Source: Alphaproteobacteria bacterium
Lineage (GTDB): Bacteria; Pseudomonadota; Alphaproteobacteria; Caulobacterales; Hyphomonadaceae
Direction: 5' to 3'
Assembly: GCA_018827375.1 (NCBI GenBank)
Contig: JAHJYW010000045.1
Coordinates: 124,001-188,000 of the forward strand
Length of the DNA: 64,000 nt
Positions 42,279-50,009 of this stretch are shown in pieces. Each line of letters opens with the position of its first letter. Within the stretch, counting starts at the first letter, position 1. The notes under the pieces were generated by a model. The model saw only the letters and a program-made list of their open reading frames with translations, was not told the DNA's origin and did no database searches. Both the position numbers and the translations under genes were made by a program.

Positions 42279-42305
42279 CCTCGACCGCCCGGCACGATGT
42301 GTCGG
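42279..42305 (+). terminator. Hairpin between the quinone oxidoreductase and trcR
   Basis: An imperfect stem CGCCCG...CGGGCG with inner pairs and a short loop lies at 42282-42304, and a second stem TTTCAGG/CCTGAAA surrounds the palindrome CAAGCTTG at about 42253-42277. Either could end the oxidoreductase transcript or be part of the trcR leader; no T-tract is present, so the role is unsure. Confidence 0.4.
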
Positions 42306-42348
42306 GCGGCTGCATTTCAGGCCCCAACGTGCTCCAAGGAGACATCCC

Positions 42349-43023
42349 ATGTCCGAGATACTTATGCCCAAGGCGACCGCCGTCTGGCTGCTGGACAATA
42401 CGACCCTGACCTTCTCGCAAATCGCAGCTTTCTCAGGCCTGCACCATCTCGAAGTCAAAGGGATCGCCGATGGTGACGTCGCCGAGAACATGCGCGGCGT
42501 CGATCCAATCGCAGGCGGCATGCTGTCGCGTGAGGAAATCGCGCGCGGCGAAGAGAACCCTGATTACGTTCTGAAAATGGCCGCGTCAAAAATCGCGCAC
42601 ATCCCGCAGCCGCCCCGCAAAGGCAGCCGCTACACACCGGTCATTCGCCGTCAGGACAAGCCTGATGCCGTGGCCTGGTTCATCCGCAACCACCCTGAAG
42701 TATCGGACGCCCAGATTTCCAAGACGATCGGCACGACCAAGTCGACGATCAACAATGTGCGGGACAAGTCGCACTGGAATTCGCAGAATATCCGTCCGGT
42801 TGACCCTGTTACGCTTGGCCTTTGCACCCAGATCGAGCTGGATGAAGTGATCGCGAAATCGGCTGACAAGCGTCGCCGCATCGAGGCTGAAAAGAGCCTG
42901 AATGCTGAAGGTCCGGGTCTTGTACCGACGCAGGATGATGCTGCGGCATACGAGCCTGAGCCTGAGGATGACCGTCACAAGAAGGACGTGTCTGCGGCCG
43001 ACGTCTTCCGCGACTTCAGCTAG
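42349..43023 (+). CDS. trcR: Cell-cycle regulator TrcR (DUF1013)
   Basis: 224 residues. DUF1013 family, annotated in alphaproteobacteria as cell-cycle transcriptional regulator TrcR. N-terminal MPKATAVWLLDNTTLTFSQIAAFSGLHHLEVKGIADGD holds a helix-turn-helix-like segment; the middle has YTPVIRRQDKPDAVAWFIRNHPEVSDAQISKTIGTTKSTINNVRD, a second HTH; PVDPVTLGLCTQIELDEVI follows; the acidic/basic C-terminus is low in structure. CAAGGAG precedes the ATG by seven bases. Own promoter probably in the hairpin-rich 136-base gap before it. Known members are essential in some relatives. Confidence 0.9.
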   Translation: MSEILMPKATAVWLLDNTTLTFSQIAAFSGLHHLEVKGIADGDVAENMRGVDPIAGGMLSREEIARGEENPDYVLKMAASKIAHIPQPPRKGSRYTPVIRRQDKPDAVAWFIRNHPEVSDAQISKTIGTTKSTINNVRDKSHWNSQNIRPVDPVTLGLCTQIELDEVIAKSADKRRRIEAEKSLNAEGPGLVPTQDDAAAYEPEPEDDRHKKDVSAADVFRDFS

Positions 43024-43035
43024 GCTTATCTGCAG

Positions 43036-43584
43036 TCACGACTGCAGTTTACGAAGAAATACATAGAACGCACCGGCGCCGCCATGGCGCTGGTGCGCTT
43101 CGGCGTATCCTGACACGAGCGTACGCGCATGATCCGTGTCGAGCCAGGCAAGGAAGTTGCGCTTCAGCACGCCTTCGCCAAGACGGCCCTTTCCTGTAAT
43201 AACCAATACACAACGGGACCCATCGGCCTGGGCGTTTGCCAGGAAGCCCGGCAAGGCGCGCGCAGCCGTTGCCTGCGTATGCCCGTGCAGGTCGAAAGTG
43301 GCTGAAACGACGAGTTTGCCCCGCTTCACGCGCTTTTCCTTGCCGCGATTTGCTGGACCACCTGGCGGTATTTCCGGACCGTTCGTGGAGACTTCACGAG
43401 GTGCTCCGGGACGCATCGTGGGTATTTTCGGACCGTTCGCGGGTGCTTTCTGATCCGGCTCGCCTGCTTCGAGGGCCGAAATCAGCGCGCCGAAGTCTTC
43501 CGGCGCAGGCCCGATCGGCTTGATGGATTTTGCAACGCGCGACCACGCCTTCGCTTCATCAGGTGTCAGGGGGCGCTTCGACAT
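43036..43584 (-). CDS. Smr-domain protein
   Basis: 182 residues. Poorly structured N-terminal half rich in Pro/Gly, then an Smr (MutS2 C-terminal-like) domain: ATFDLHGHTQATAARALPGFLANA, VLVITGKGRLGEGVLKRNFLAWL, GAFYVFLRK. The LDLHG-like FDLHGHT and GKGRLGEG motifs mark the DNA/RNA-nicking family. Third gene of tim44-mltA-smr on the minus strand, a conserved alphaproteobacterial order. A CTGCAGTC/GACTGCAG hairpin (43030-43047) covers its stop. Confidence 0.9.
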   Translation of the reverse strand: MSKRPLTPDEAKAWSRVAKSIKPIGPAPEDFGALISALEAGEPDQKAPANGPKIPTMRPGAPREVSTNGPEIPPGGPANRGKEKRVKRGKLVVSATFDLHGHTQATAARALPGFLANAQADGSRCVLVITGKGRLGEGVLKRNFLAWLDTDHARTLVSGYAEAHQRHGGAGAFYVFLRKLQS

Positions 43585-43593
43585 AAGCCCCGT

Positions 43594-44808
43594 CTAGGGC
43601 GCTGCGGGCGGATCGCCAAGACCCGGCGCTTCAGACACCTGCATACTGCGGAGAAGTCGGTCGGCAACAGCGCGGGGCAACAGGACCCAGAGACGCCCGG
43701 GCGCGTTCATCGTGCCAGCGCGTGAACCAGCATCAGGGCCGGTGCCGAAATAGAGGTCACCGCGTACAGCGCCCTTGATGGCGCCGCCTGTATCCTGCGA
43801 GATGAGCAGGCCCGACCAATGGCCGCCAAGGCCGGGCGCGCTGGTCTCGACAAACATGGGCATGCCGAGCGGCTGGATGTCAGTATCGACAGCCATCGAG
43901 GCGAGCGGCGTCAGCGGAACACCCTGCGCACCGACAGGCCCAAGCGAGGGATCGCCTTCCGGCTCGGCACGGAAAAAGACATAGCGCGGATTGTGGTTCA
44001 TCGCGACGCGCGCCTCGGCGGGCCCGGCCCGGTCCATCCAGGCGCGGATTCCCTGCATGCTGGCCTGCCCGCGTGTAATGCGGCCAGTTTCGATGAGCCA
44101 GTTGGCAGTCGACATGAATTTATGGCCGTTATGCGCCGCGTAGACCGCCCGCGTTGTTGAGCCATCCGGGAATGTCAGACGACCGGATCCCTGAATCTGA
44201 AGGAAGAAGACATCTGAAGGGTGGGCATAAGCGATGGGCGTAATCCCGGCCCGGCTGATTTCCTCTCGCGAGGGATAAGGCCGGGTGCGGCCATCCGGCA
44301 GGCGTTGCAGCGGGGAGGAACCGTTCGGTATCAAATCAGCCGGCAAGGCCGGGACAGGTTCGGTGAAGGGCGGAACAGGTGTGCGGCGCGCCTCATAGGT
44401 CGGTTCAAAATAGCCCGTGAAGCGGGTGTTGCCATCCGGCGAAAGTGCCTCGATTGGCGTGAAAAGACTTTGATACGCGGCGCGGGCGCCCGCTTCGTCC
44501 CTGACCCGAGCCATCGCCGCGCAAGCCGGTTGCCACTCGCCCACCTGGCCGGCCCAAGTGGCCTTGGCGGAGAGATCAGCATTTTTGGGGCGGTTCGCGA
44601 GCTTTGAACAGCTGCGCTGGAAAGCCTGAACGCTATCCATCAGCCGCGCGGAAGACCAGCCGGGCAATTCCCCATAAGCAACCGCCGACACGCCCGACGG
44701 CGGCAAGAGGACCGGGCCAGCCTGCGTTGGCACAGAAGGGGGGGCCTGCGTGCTCTGGCACGAGACAAGCGTGAGCGAGAGAAAAGCAACAGCCAGAGAA
44801 CGAAGCAT
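43594..44808 (-). CDS. mltA: Membrane-bound lytic murein transglycosylase A
   Basis: 404 residues from ATG 44808 (an upstream ATG at 44844 is possible). Lipoprotein signal with lipobox VSC, so outer-membrane anchored; cleaves peptidoglycan between MurNAc and GlcNAc with anhydro product. MltA double-psi barrel with GNTRFTGYFEPTYEARRT and FFLQIQGSGRLTFPDGSTTRAVY, then the 3D domain with ISQDTGGAIKGAVRGDLYFGTGPDAG, which holds the catalytic Asp. The N-terminal 90 residues are of low complexity. Lies between the tim44-like and smr genes. Confidence 0.95.
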   Translation of the reverse strand: MLRSLAVAFLSLTLVSCQSTQAPPSVPTQAGPVLLPPSGVSAVAYGELPGWSSARLMDSVQAFQRSCSKLANRPKNADLSAKATWAGQVGEWQPACAAMARVRDEAGARAAYQSLFTPIEALSPDGNTRFTGYFEPTYEARRTPVPPFTEPVPALPADLIPNGSSPLQRLPDGRTRPYPSREEISRAGITPIAYAHPSDVFFLQIQGSGRLTFPDGSTTRAVYAAHNGHKFMSTANWLIETGRITRGQASMQGIRAWMDRAGPAEARVAMNHNPRYVFFRAEPEGDPSLGPVGAQGVPLTPLASMAVDTDIQPLGMPMFVETSAPGLGGHWSGLLISQDTGGAIKGAVRGDLYFGTGPDAGSRAGTMNAPGRLWVLLPRAVADRLLRSMQVSEAPGLGDPPAAP

Positions 44809-44876
44809 GCGCTTTTTATGGCCCGTTTCGCGCGAACCTGTCATCCAAAACTATCAGGTAGCGACAGGCTGGCCTG

Positions 44877-45494
44877 TCAGGCGACCGTATCGACGTCATC
44901 GAGGATCCAGTTTGGATCGCTGCCTTTGACATTCCGCATGAAGGTCCAGAGTTCCTTGGCCGTGCGGGTGATCTCACCATCGCCAAGTTCAGCTTCATAA
45001 CGCACGACAACGCGGGCTGTGTTGCCATCCAGCTCCGCGCTTTCGATCTCGGCGCGCCTGACGCGAAGAAGCTCGAACGTCTTGTCACCATTCGTCTCGC
45101 GCGCCGTGATGGCGGCGTCCCAGGCTTCATAGACGTCATCGTCCAGCAGCGGGCGCAGCGCAGCCCGGTCGCCTTTGGCAAAGGCACCGACGATCATCGT
45201 GTAGGCCGACTTGGCGCCCTGCATGAAGCCCGAAACGGAAAAGCTGTTATCGGCATTGTAGATATCTTCAAGGCCGCTGGCGGCAGGCCCGGTAAAGATC
45301 GGGCGTTCGGCATTTACGCGCCGTTCGCGACGCTCAGCCAGCTCTGCGAGATTGTTCTCCGACGGAGCTGTGGATGTGGACGGGCGCTGCACGGGACGGT
45401 CATTGCCGCCACGCCCAAGCGCCATATAGAGGCGCGACAGAACGATGAGCGCCACCGCTGCCAGAACTAAAACCTCGATCACTGGGTCGAACAT
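44877..45494 (-). CDS. Tim44/TimA-domain protein
   Basis: 205 residues: N-terminal membrane anchor (DPVIEVLVLAAVALIVLSRLYMALG), a charged linker, and a Tim44-like domain about 75-205 with NSFSVSGFMQGAKSAYTMIVGAFAKGDRAALRPLLDDDVYEAWD (quoted in parts) and ARVVVRYEAELGDGEITR. The mitochondrial homologue tethers mtHsp70 to the import channel; the bacterial relatives sit in the inner membrane with uncertain role. Neighbour of secB (divergent, 134 bases between starts) and first gene of tim44-mltA-smr. Confidence 0.9.
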   Translation of the reverse strand: MFDPVIEVLVLAAVALIVLSRLYMALGRGGNDRPVQRPSTSTAPSENNLAELAERRERRVNAERPIFTGPAASGLEDIYNADNSFSVSGFMQGAKSAYTMIVGAFAKGDRAALRPLLDDDVYEAWDAAITARETNGDKTFELLRVRRAEIESAELDGNTARVVVRYEAELGDGEITRTAKELWTFMRNVKGSDPNWILDDVDTVA

Positions 45495-45628
45495 ATCGTA
45501 TGGAATTCCTTCAAGTATTCGGCCGTCTCTTCCCTAGATAGTCACGATAGCCAGCAAACGCCAGTGAACGTTGCGCCCTCGAAGGCCGCATGCTAGGCGC
45601 GCGGTGCGATCCAGGTAGAGGAAACATC

Positions 45629-46132
45629 ATGACAGACACGAGCGCACCGGGAAACCCCAATCCCCCGCAAGACCCAAATGGCGATAAGCCCGCAGCACCC
45701 GTAATGCGCGTTCTGGGTCAATATGTGAAAGACTTGTCTTTCGAAAACCCCGGTCACGCCCCTGTTCAGTCGCAACCCAATATTGATCTGGGCATCGATG
45801 TCGGCGCGACGCCCCATGCAGATGGCAATGGTCTGTTCGAGGTTTCGCTGAAGCTCTCGGCCAAGGCCATGGCTGATAGCAAGGTGATGTTCATTTCGGA
45901 GCTGGATTATGCGGGCCTCTTCCAGCTGCAAAATGTTGCGCAGGAACAATTGGAGCCGATGCTGCTGATCGAAGCGCCGCGCCTGCTGTTCCCGTTCGCA
46001 CGCCGCATCATTGCAGAAATCACGCGCGAAGGCGGCTTCCCGCCACTGCTGATCGACCCGGTGGATTTTGTGGCGCTGTATCAGGCGCAGGTGCGCCGTG
46101 CCAATTCGGCCGGAACCGCGACCCAGCAATAG
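45629..46132 (+). CDS. secB: Protein-export chaperone SecB
   Basis: Tetrameric chaperone that keeps secretory proteins unfolded and passes them to SecA. 167 residues from ATG 45629 with AGAGGAAA upstream. Pro/Asp-rich N-terminus, then the core: VLGQYVKDLSFENPG, LFEVSLKLSAKAMADSK, FISELDYAGLFQLQNVAQEQLEPMLLIEAPRLLFPFARRIIAEITREGGFPPLLIDPVDF (quoted in parts). Ends four bases before the convergent dnaQ stop. Confidence 0.96.
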   Translation: MTDTSAPGNPNPPQDPNGDKPAAPVMRVLGQYVKDLSFENPGHAPVQSQPNIDLGIDVGATPHADGNGLFEVSLKLSAKAMADSKVMFISELDYAGLFQLQNVAQEQLEPMLLIEAPRLLFPFARRIIAEITREGGFPPLLIDPVDFVALYQAQVRRANSAGTATQQ

Positions 46133-46135
46133 GCC

Positions 46136-46834
46136 TCAGGCCTGTTTCCAAAGACAATCGGGACCGAGTGTCTCTATGAAGGCCGCGTGAGCGGCCTTCT
46201 CTGATTCCGTTATCAGGGATGGAGGCTTCCGCGGGCGCTGGCGGGCTGTGCGGCGTTCGCCGGCCGCCAGTTCGGTTTCCGGCGCATCGAAAGAGAACGC
46301 CCTGGCCCGGCCACCGAGCAGTTCCAGATAGACGCTGGCAAGCAATTGGCTATCGAGCAGGGCGCCGTGCAGCGTGCGGCTTTCAAGGGAAATGTCGAAG
46401 CGTTTGCAGAGCGCATCAAGGCTGGCCGGGGCGCCTGGATATTTCTTGCGCGCCAGAGCAGCCGTATCGAGCCAGCGATCATCCGGCACGGGATCGCGCC
46501 CACAGAGCGCAAGTTCCATGTTCAGGAAGCCCCGGTCAAAGCCGGCATTGTGCGCGACAAGCGTCGCGTCGCCGATGAATTCCATGAACGCGCCGACGAC
46601 ATGCTCTTCCTCGAAGAAGGGTGCATCCTTGAGATGATCATCTGTCAGGCCGGTGATGCGTATGGTCGCTTCGGAAACGGACCGGCGTGGATTGATGCGC
46701 GTGTGGAATGTCTTGCCGGTCGGGATGTGGTTGATCATCTCGACGGCGCCGATCTCGATCACCCTGTCGCCATCATTCGGATTGAGGCCGGTCGTTTCCG
46801 TATCGAACGCGATCTCGCGGATGAGCTGGGTCAT
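46136..46834 (-). CDS. dnaQ: DNA polymerase III epsilon subunit (3'-5' exonuclease)
   Basis: Proofreading subunit of the replicase. 232 residues. Exo[13 protein letters not shown], Exo[18 protein letters not shown], Exo[17 protein letters not shown] are complete; Asp/Glu ligands present. The C-terminal 50 residues bind the polymerase subunit. The start ATG overlaps coaE's TGA by four bases. Last gene of the chain ppsR-maf-aroE-coaE-dnaQ that runs leftward from the origin. Confidence 0.96.
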   Translation of the reverse strand: MTQLIREIAFDTETTGLNPNDGDRVIEIGAVEMINHIPTGKTFHTRINPRRSVSEATIRITGLTDDHLKDAPFFEEEHVVGAFMEFIGDATLVAHNAGFDRGFLNMELALCGRDPVPDDRWLDTAALARKKYPGAPASLDALCKRFDISLESRTLHGALLDSQLLASVYLELLGGRARAFSFDAPETELAAGERRTARQRPRKPPSLITESEKAAHAAFIETLGPDCLWKQA

Positions 46835-47439
46835 GAACGGGCTTCCTCTTCCTTGCGATTCATCAGGGCGATTATGGCCCGGACATGGTCGCGCGCAAAC
46901 TCGAAACCATGACCTGTGGAGATCACAAAGTCAGCGCGGGCGCGCTTTTCGGCGTCGGGCACCTGTCGCGCGAGGATGGATTCAAAAGTCTCAACGGTCA
47001 TGTCGGGCCGCGAGAGGACGCGCTCGCGCTGAACATCTGCCGGAGCGCTCACGACGGTGACATAGTCGCAGAGCTGCCAGCCGCCTGTTTCGTAGAGCAG
47101 GGGGATGTCGATAACGGCGAAGGGGGCACCAGCCTCGCGCGCCTCCTGGCGGAAATCATGTTGGGCCTGACCGGCGAGCGGGTGGACAATGGACTCAAGG
47201 CGCTTCATGGCCTCGACATCATTGAGCACGCGCTGTCGCAGGCGCAGGCGATCAATCGCGCCATCAACGGCAACGCCGGGGAATGCCGCGTCGACAGGCG
47301 CGACGGCAGCACCGCCCTTGCCATAAAGTTCGTGCACGGCAGCATCGGCATCATAGACCGGGACGCCCTCATCGCGAAAGAGCTGTGCCGTGGCCGATTT
47401 CCCCATGCCGATAGATCCCGTCAGACCAAGGATGATCAT
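46831..47439 (-). CDS. coaE: Dephospho-CoA kinase
   Basis: Last step of coenzyme A synthesis. 202 residues from ATG 47439, where [16 protein letters not shown] opens with the P-loop (residues 8-15); upstream codons are aro[17 protein letters not shown] and [34 protein letters not shown] match the family lid and substrate regions. Overlaps aroE and dnaQ by four bases each, so it is translated as part of one chain. Confidence 0.95.
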   Translation of the reverse strand: MIILGLTGSIGMGKSATAQLFRDEGVPVYDADAAVHELYGKGGAAVAPVDAAFPGVAVDGAIDRLRLRQRVLNDVEAMKRLESIVHPLAGQAQHDFRQEAREAGAPFAVIDIPLLYETGGWQLCDYVTVVSAPADVQRERVLSRPDMTVETFESILARQVPDAEKRARADFVISTGHGFEFARDHVRAIIALMNRKEEEARS

Positions 47440-48251
47440 GATGTGGCCTCCACAGCGGCGCGGCATTTGCGTTCAGCTTCTTCCATGTCCGGAACCACGC
47501 CGAACCAGTATTCGAAGGCAAAGGCGGCTTGCGCCACCAGCATGCCGAGCCCGTCCATGGTTTGCCAGTCCTGACTGGCCGCGCCGGCGAGCGTCTTCTT
47601 CGCCGCGGCGCCATAGCTGATGTCATAGAAGGTGCGGCCATGTCCGGGCGGCAGGTCAAGGGCTTCACCACTATGGCCGAGGCCAAGCGTGTTGATGACA
47701 AGTTCAGCCGTGGGCAGGCGCCCCATGCCTTCATCAAGCGAGCATATTTCAGGCTTTGTGAGAAGGTCTGCCGCTATGGATTCAGCGCGCGATATTGTGC
47801 GGTTACTGATTGTCAGCTTGGCGCGTAGATCGGTCAGCACGAAGGCCAGAGCGCGGGCGGATCCGCCCGCGCCAAGGAGCAACACGTTCTTGCCGGCCAC
47901 ATCGATATTGGCCGTGTCGAGCGTGTGGATGAAACCCGGCGCGTCAGTATTCTCGGCCCGCCATCCGCCTGAGTCCTTGCGGATCAGCGTGTTGGCGGCC
48001 CCGATGCGGCGTGCGAGGTCGCCCGACTCTTCGGCGAGATCCAGCGCGGTATGCTTGTGGGGCAGGGTGATATTTAGACCGCGAGCGCCCTGGCGGGTAA
48101 GCGTATCAAGCGCCGATTCCAGTTCGCCATCGGGCACCTGCATCGCCGCATAGGTCGCGTCGATTCCATTATCGCGCATCCATCCATTGTGGATGAGGGG
48201 GGAAAGGGAATGGGCAATCGGGTCGCCGATAACACCGTAAAGCTGGGTCAT
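47436..48251 (-). CDS. aroE: Shikimate dehydrogenase
   Basis: Reduces 3-dehydroshikimate with NADPH in aromatic amino-acid synthesis. 271 residues. [17 protein letters not shown] start, catalytic Lys in [14 protein letters not shown], catalytic Asp in [16 protein letters not shown]-binding [13 protein letters not shown], and the final [18 protein letters not shown]. Overlaps maf and coaE by four bases. Confidence 0.96.
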   Translation of the reverse strand: MTQLYGVIGDPIAHSLSPLIHNGWMRDNGIDATYAAMQVPDGELESALDTLTRQGARGLNITLPHKHTALDLAEESGDLARRIGAANTLIRKDSGGWRAENTDAPGFIHTLDTANIDVAGKNVLLLGAGGSARALAFVLTDLRAKLTISNRTISRAESIAADLLTKPEICSLDEGMGRLPTAELVINTLGLGHSGEALDLPPGHGRTFYDISYGAAAKKTLAGAASQDWQTMDGLGMLVAQAAFAFEYWFGVVPDMEEAERKCRAAVEATS

Positions 48252-48844
48252 GCGGTGAGCGCTCCCCTTATGCGCAGATAGTCGAGCAATGGCAGCAGGG
48301 GCAGGCCAAGGATCGAGAAATAGTCGCCCTCGATCTGGTTGAACAGCTGCGCGCCGAGGCCTTCGAGCTGGTAGGCGCCGACGGTGGAGAGGAGCGGTTC
48401 ACCGACGCGGTCGACATAGGCATCGATGAAGGCGTCGCTGAGCGGGCGCATGGTGAGTTTTGGGCGGGCAAGGTGGCGCCAGACAGGCGTGCCGTTCTCG
48501 CAGATGACGATGGCGGTTTCGAGCGTGTGCGACTTGCCCGAGAGCTTGCGGAGGTGATCGCGCGCGGCCTCAAGATCGACCGGCTTGTCGAAGGCTTCGC
48601 GATCCAGCGAGAGCATCTGGTCACCCCCGATGACGAGGCCTTCAGTTCGGTTGGAGACTTTGACGGCTTTTAGTTCGGCAAGCTGCATGGCTTGGTCGCG
48701 CACCGACATGCCTTGGGCGCGCATGGCAGCCTTGGCAGAATCTTCATCGACATTCGGCTTTATGCTGGCGGCTTCAACACCGGCGCCTGCGAGCAGCGCC
48801 CGGCGGCTGGCGCTGCCGGAAGCAAGGGTGATGGCGAGGCTCAT
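48248..48844 (-). CDS. Maf family nucleotide pyrophosphatase
   Basis: 198 residues, Maf/YceF fold: LASGSASRRALLAGAG start, catalytic Asp in VIGGDQMLSLD, GKSHTLETAIVIC, the GAYQLEGLGAQLFNQIEGDYFSILGLPLLPLLDYLR end (quoted in parts). Hydrolyses non-canonical nucleoside triphosphates (dTTP/UTP or m7GTP type not resolved). Overlaps both neighbours by four bases. In Caulobacter relatives a maf gene also sits next to aroE near the origin. Confidence 0.92.
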   Translation of the reverse strand: MSLAITLASGSASRRALLAGAGVEAASIKPNVDEDSAKAAMRAQGMSVRDQAMQLAELKAVKVSNRTEGLVIGGDQMLSLDREAFDKPVDLEAARDHLRKLSGKSHTLETAIVICENGTPVWRHLARPKLTMRPLSDAFIDAYVDRVGEPLLSTVGAYQLEGLGAQLFNQIEGDYFSILGLPLLPLLDYLRIRGALTA

Positions 48845-49683
48845 ATCTGGCCGCGCCGTTCGTTGAGGAAGTTGAGAATGGCTGCGGCTGTTTCTTCAAC
48901 AGACCGCCTGGAGACATCGATGGTCTTCCACTTGTTTCGCTGGAAGAGACGGTTGGCTTGTGTGACCTCATCCCGCACTGCGTCTTCGTCGGCATAGATT
49001 GTGTGTTCGTCCTGGTTCAGGGAGATCAGGCGCTGGCGGCGGATCTGGACGAGACGTTCTGCGCTGATCTTCAGGCCGACAACCATCGGACCTTTATCGC
49101 CGAGCTTCTCCATGAAGTCCGGAAGCGCAACACCGGGCACCAGTGGAATGTTGCCGGCGCGGACTTTGCGGTTGGCAAGGTAGACACATGTGGGCGTCTT
49201 GGACGTTCGGCTGACGCCAAGCAGGATCACGTCCGCACCGATCAGCCCGTCCATATTCTGGCCGTCATCATGGGCCAGCGTGAAATTGATCGCTTCCATC
49301 CGGTCGAAATAGTCCTGGTCGAGCGCGTGCTGGCCGGCAACCTTGTGGTTGGCGGCAACCCCGAGGTGGCGGCCGAGCATGGCGATTGAGGCATCAAGCA
49401 CAGGAAGTGTTGCGACGCCGCGCTCGCGGCAAAAGGCCTCCAGTCGCGTGCGCAGCGCTTCATCGGAAATCGTGTACCAGACGACACCCGGAGCCGCTTC
49501 GATCTCGCGCATCACCCGTTCAAGCTGGCGCTCGGAACGCACGAGGTAGTAGTTGTGCTCGAGAGGTTGTACATTCTCGAACTGCGCACACGCCGCTCGC
49601 TGAACGGCATTGAGGGTTTCCCCCGTACTGTCAGAGACGAGGTGGACGTTGAAATAGATGCTGGGGCGCTGCGGTGGGGTCAT
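48841..49683 (-). CDS. PEP synthase / PPDK regulatory protein (DUF299)
   Basis: 280 residues. Bifunctional kinase/pyrophosphorylase that controls pyruvate,phosphate dikinase or PEP synthase by ADP-dependent phosphorylation. Seen: YFNVHLVSDSTGETLNAVQ start, P-loop GVSRTSKTPTCVYLANRKVRAGNIP at about residue 154 (quoted in part), LVPGVALPDFMEKL, RLVQIRRQRL. This is the gene known as RP001 in Rickettsia, which lies next to hemE at the origin there and in Caulobacter. Start ATG at 49683 faces the origin region. Confidence 0.93.
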   Translation of the reverse strand: MTPPQRPSIYFNVHLVSDSTGETLNAVQRAACAQFENVQPLEHNYYLVRSERQLERVMREIEAAPGVVWYTISDEALRTRLEAFCRERGVATLPVLDASIAMLGRHLGVAANHKVAGQHALDQDYFDRMEAINFTLAHDDGQNMDGLIGADVILLGVSRTSKTPTCVYLANRKVRAGNIPLVPGVALPDFMEKLGDKGPMVVGLKISAERLVQIRRQRLISLNQDEHTIYADEDAVRDEVTQANRLFQRNKWKTIDVSRRSVEETAAAILNFLNERRGQI

Positions 49684-49843
49684 GGCTTCCTCTCTTGCCG
49701 ATGGCCGGGCATTTTCACAAGACCTGTGTAGTTCCTGTGCATAGATGATTCCTCACACCGGGAGTCACAATCCATACACAAGCGGCGGAATCTGACTCCC
49801 CATGAATCCCCGTATGTTCCATCCTGTGACTCCAGAAGGGGCG

Positions 49844-49859
49844 TTAAGAGGTCATTAAC
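49844..49859 (+). promoter_or_regulatory. CtrA box 1
   Basis: TTAA at 49844-49847, seven bases, TTAAC at 49855-49859: exact match to the CtrA consensus TTAA-N7-TTAAC. In Caulobacter CtrA-P binds such boxes to block replication start in swarmer cells. Confidence 0.88.
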
Positions 49860-49877
49860 CAGCGCGGCCATTGAAGG

Positions 49878-49893
49878 TTAAGCAAGTCTTAAC
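49878..49893 (+). promoter_or_regulatory. CtrA box 2
   Basis: TTAA at 49878-49881, seven bases, TTAAC at 49889-49893: a second exact consensus, same orientation, 34 bases after the first (just over three helical turns). Confidence 0.88.
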
Positions 49894-50009
49894 GGGGTGC
49901 GACACCCTGTGACTCCCATGTGGAATTTGCTGGACAAATCCTGTGAGTGGCCTTTCTCCCCTGATATCACCGGGTAGTAATAATAAGCGCCCTGACGGGC
50001 TTTTGAGAT

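Larger units (their letters stand above)
49747..49915. repeat. Cluster of seven GANTC sites and 9-mer repeats in the origin
   Basis: GANTC at 49747-49751, 49762-49766, 49788-49792, 49794-49798, 49804-49808, 49828-49832 and 49911-49915. Three of them lie inside exact 9-mers: GGAGTCACA at 49761-49769 and TGTGACTCC at 49825-49833 and 49908-49916; TCTGACTCC (49791-49799) differs by one base. GANTC is the target of the CcrM methyltransferase, so the repeats combine a TGTG/CACA core of DnaA-box type with a methylation site. Confidence 0.85.
49684..50009. other. Probable chromosomal replication origin (oriC/Cori)
   Basis: The only gene-free stretch over 300 bases in the window, lying between the DUF299 regulator gene and hemE, the position of the origin in Caulobacter crescentus and Rickettsia. 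Contents: two CtrA boxes, seven GANTC methylation sites, five CCTGTG hexamers with partial match to the DnaA-box half TGTGGATAA (best TGTGCATAG at 49736-49744), three exact 9-mers TGTGACTCC or complement, and an AT-rich TAGTAATAATAAG near 49976-49988 that may be an unwinding element. No perfect TTATCCACA box occurs, as in other alphaproteobacterial origins. Genes on both sides run away from it. Confidence 0.85.

Noticed and set aside
49989-50004. GCCC-TGAC-GGGC followed by TTTT before hemE, a possible small terminator
   Set aside because: Stem of only four pairs; could end an origin transcript but too weak to call.
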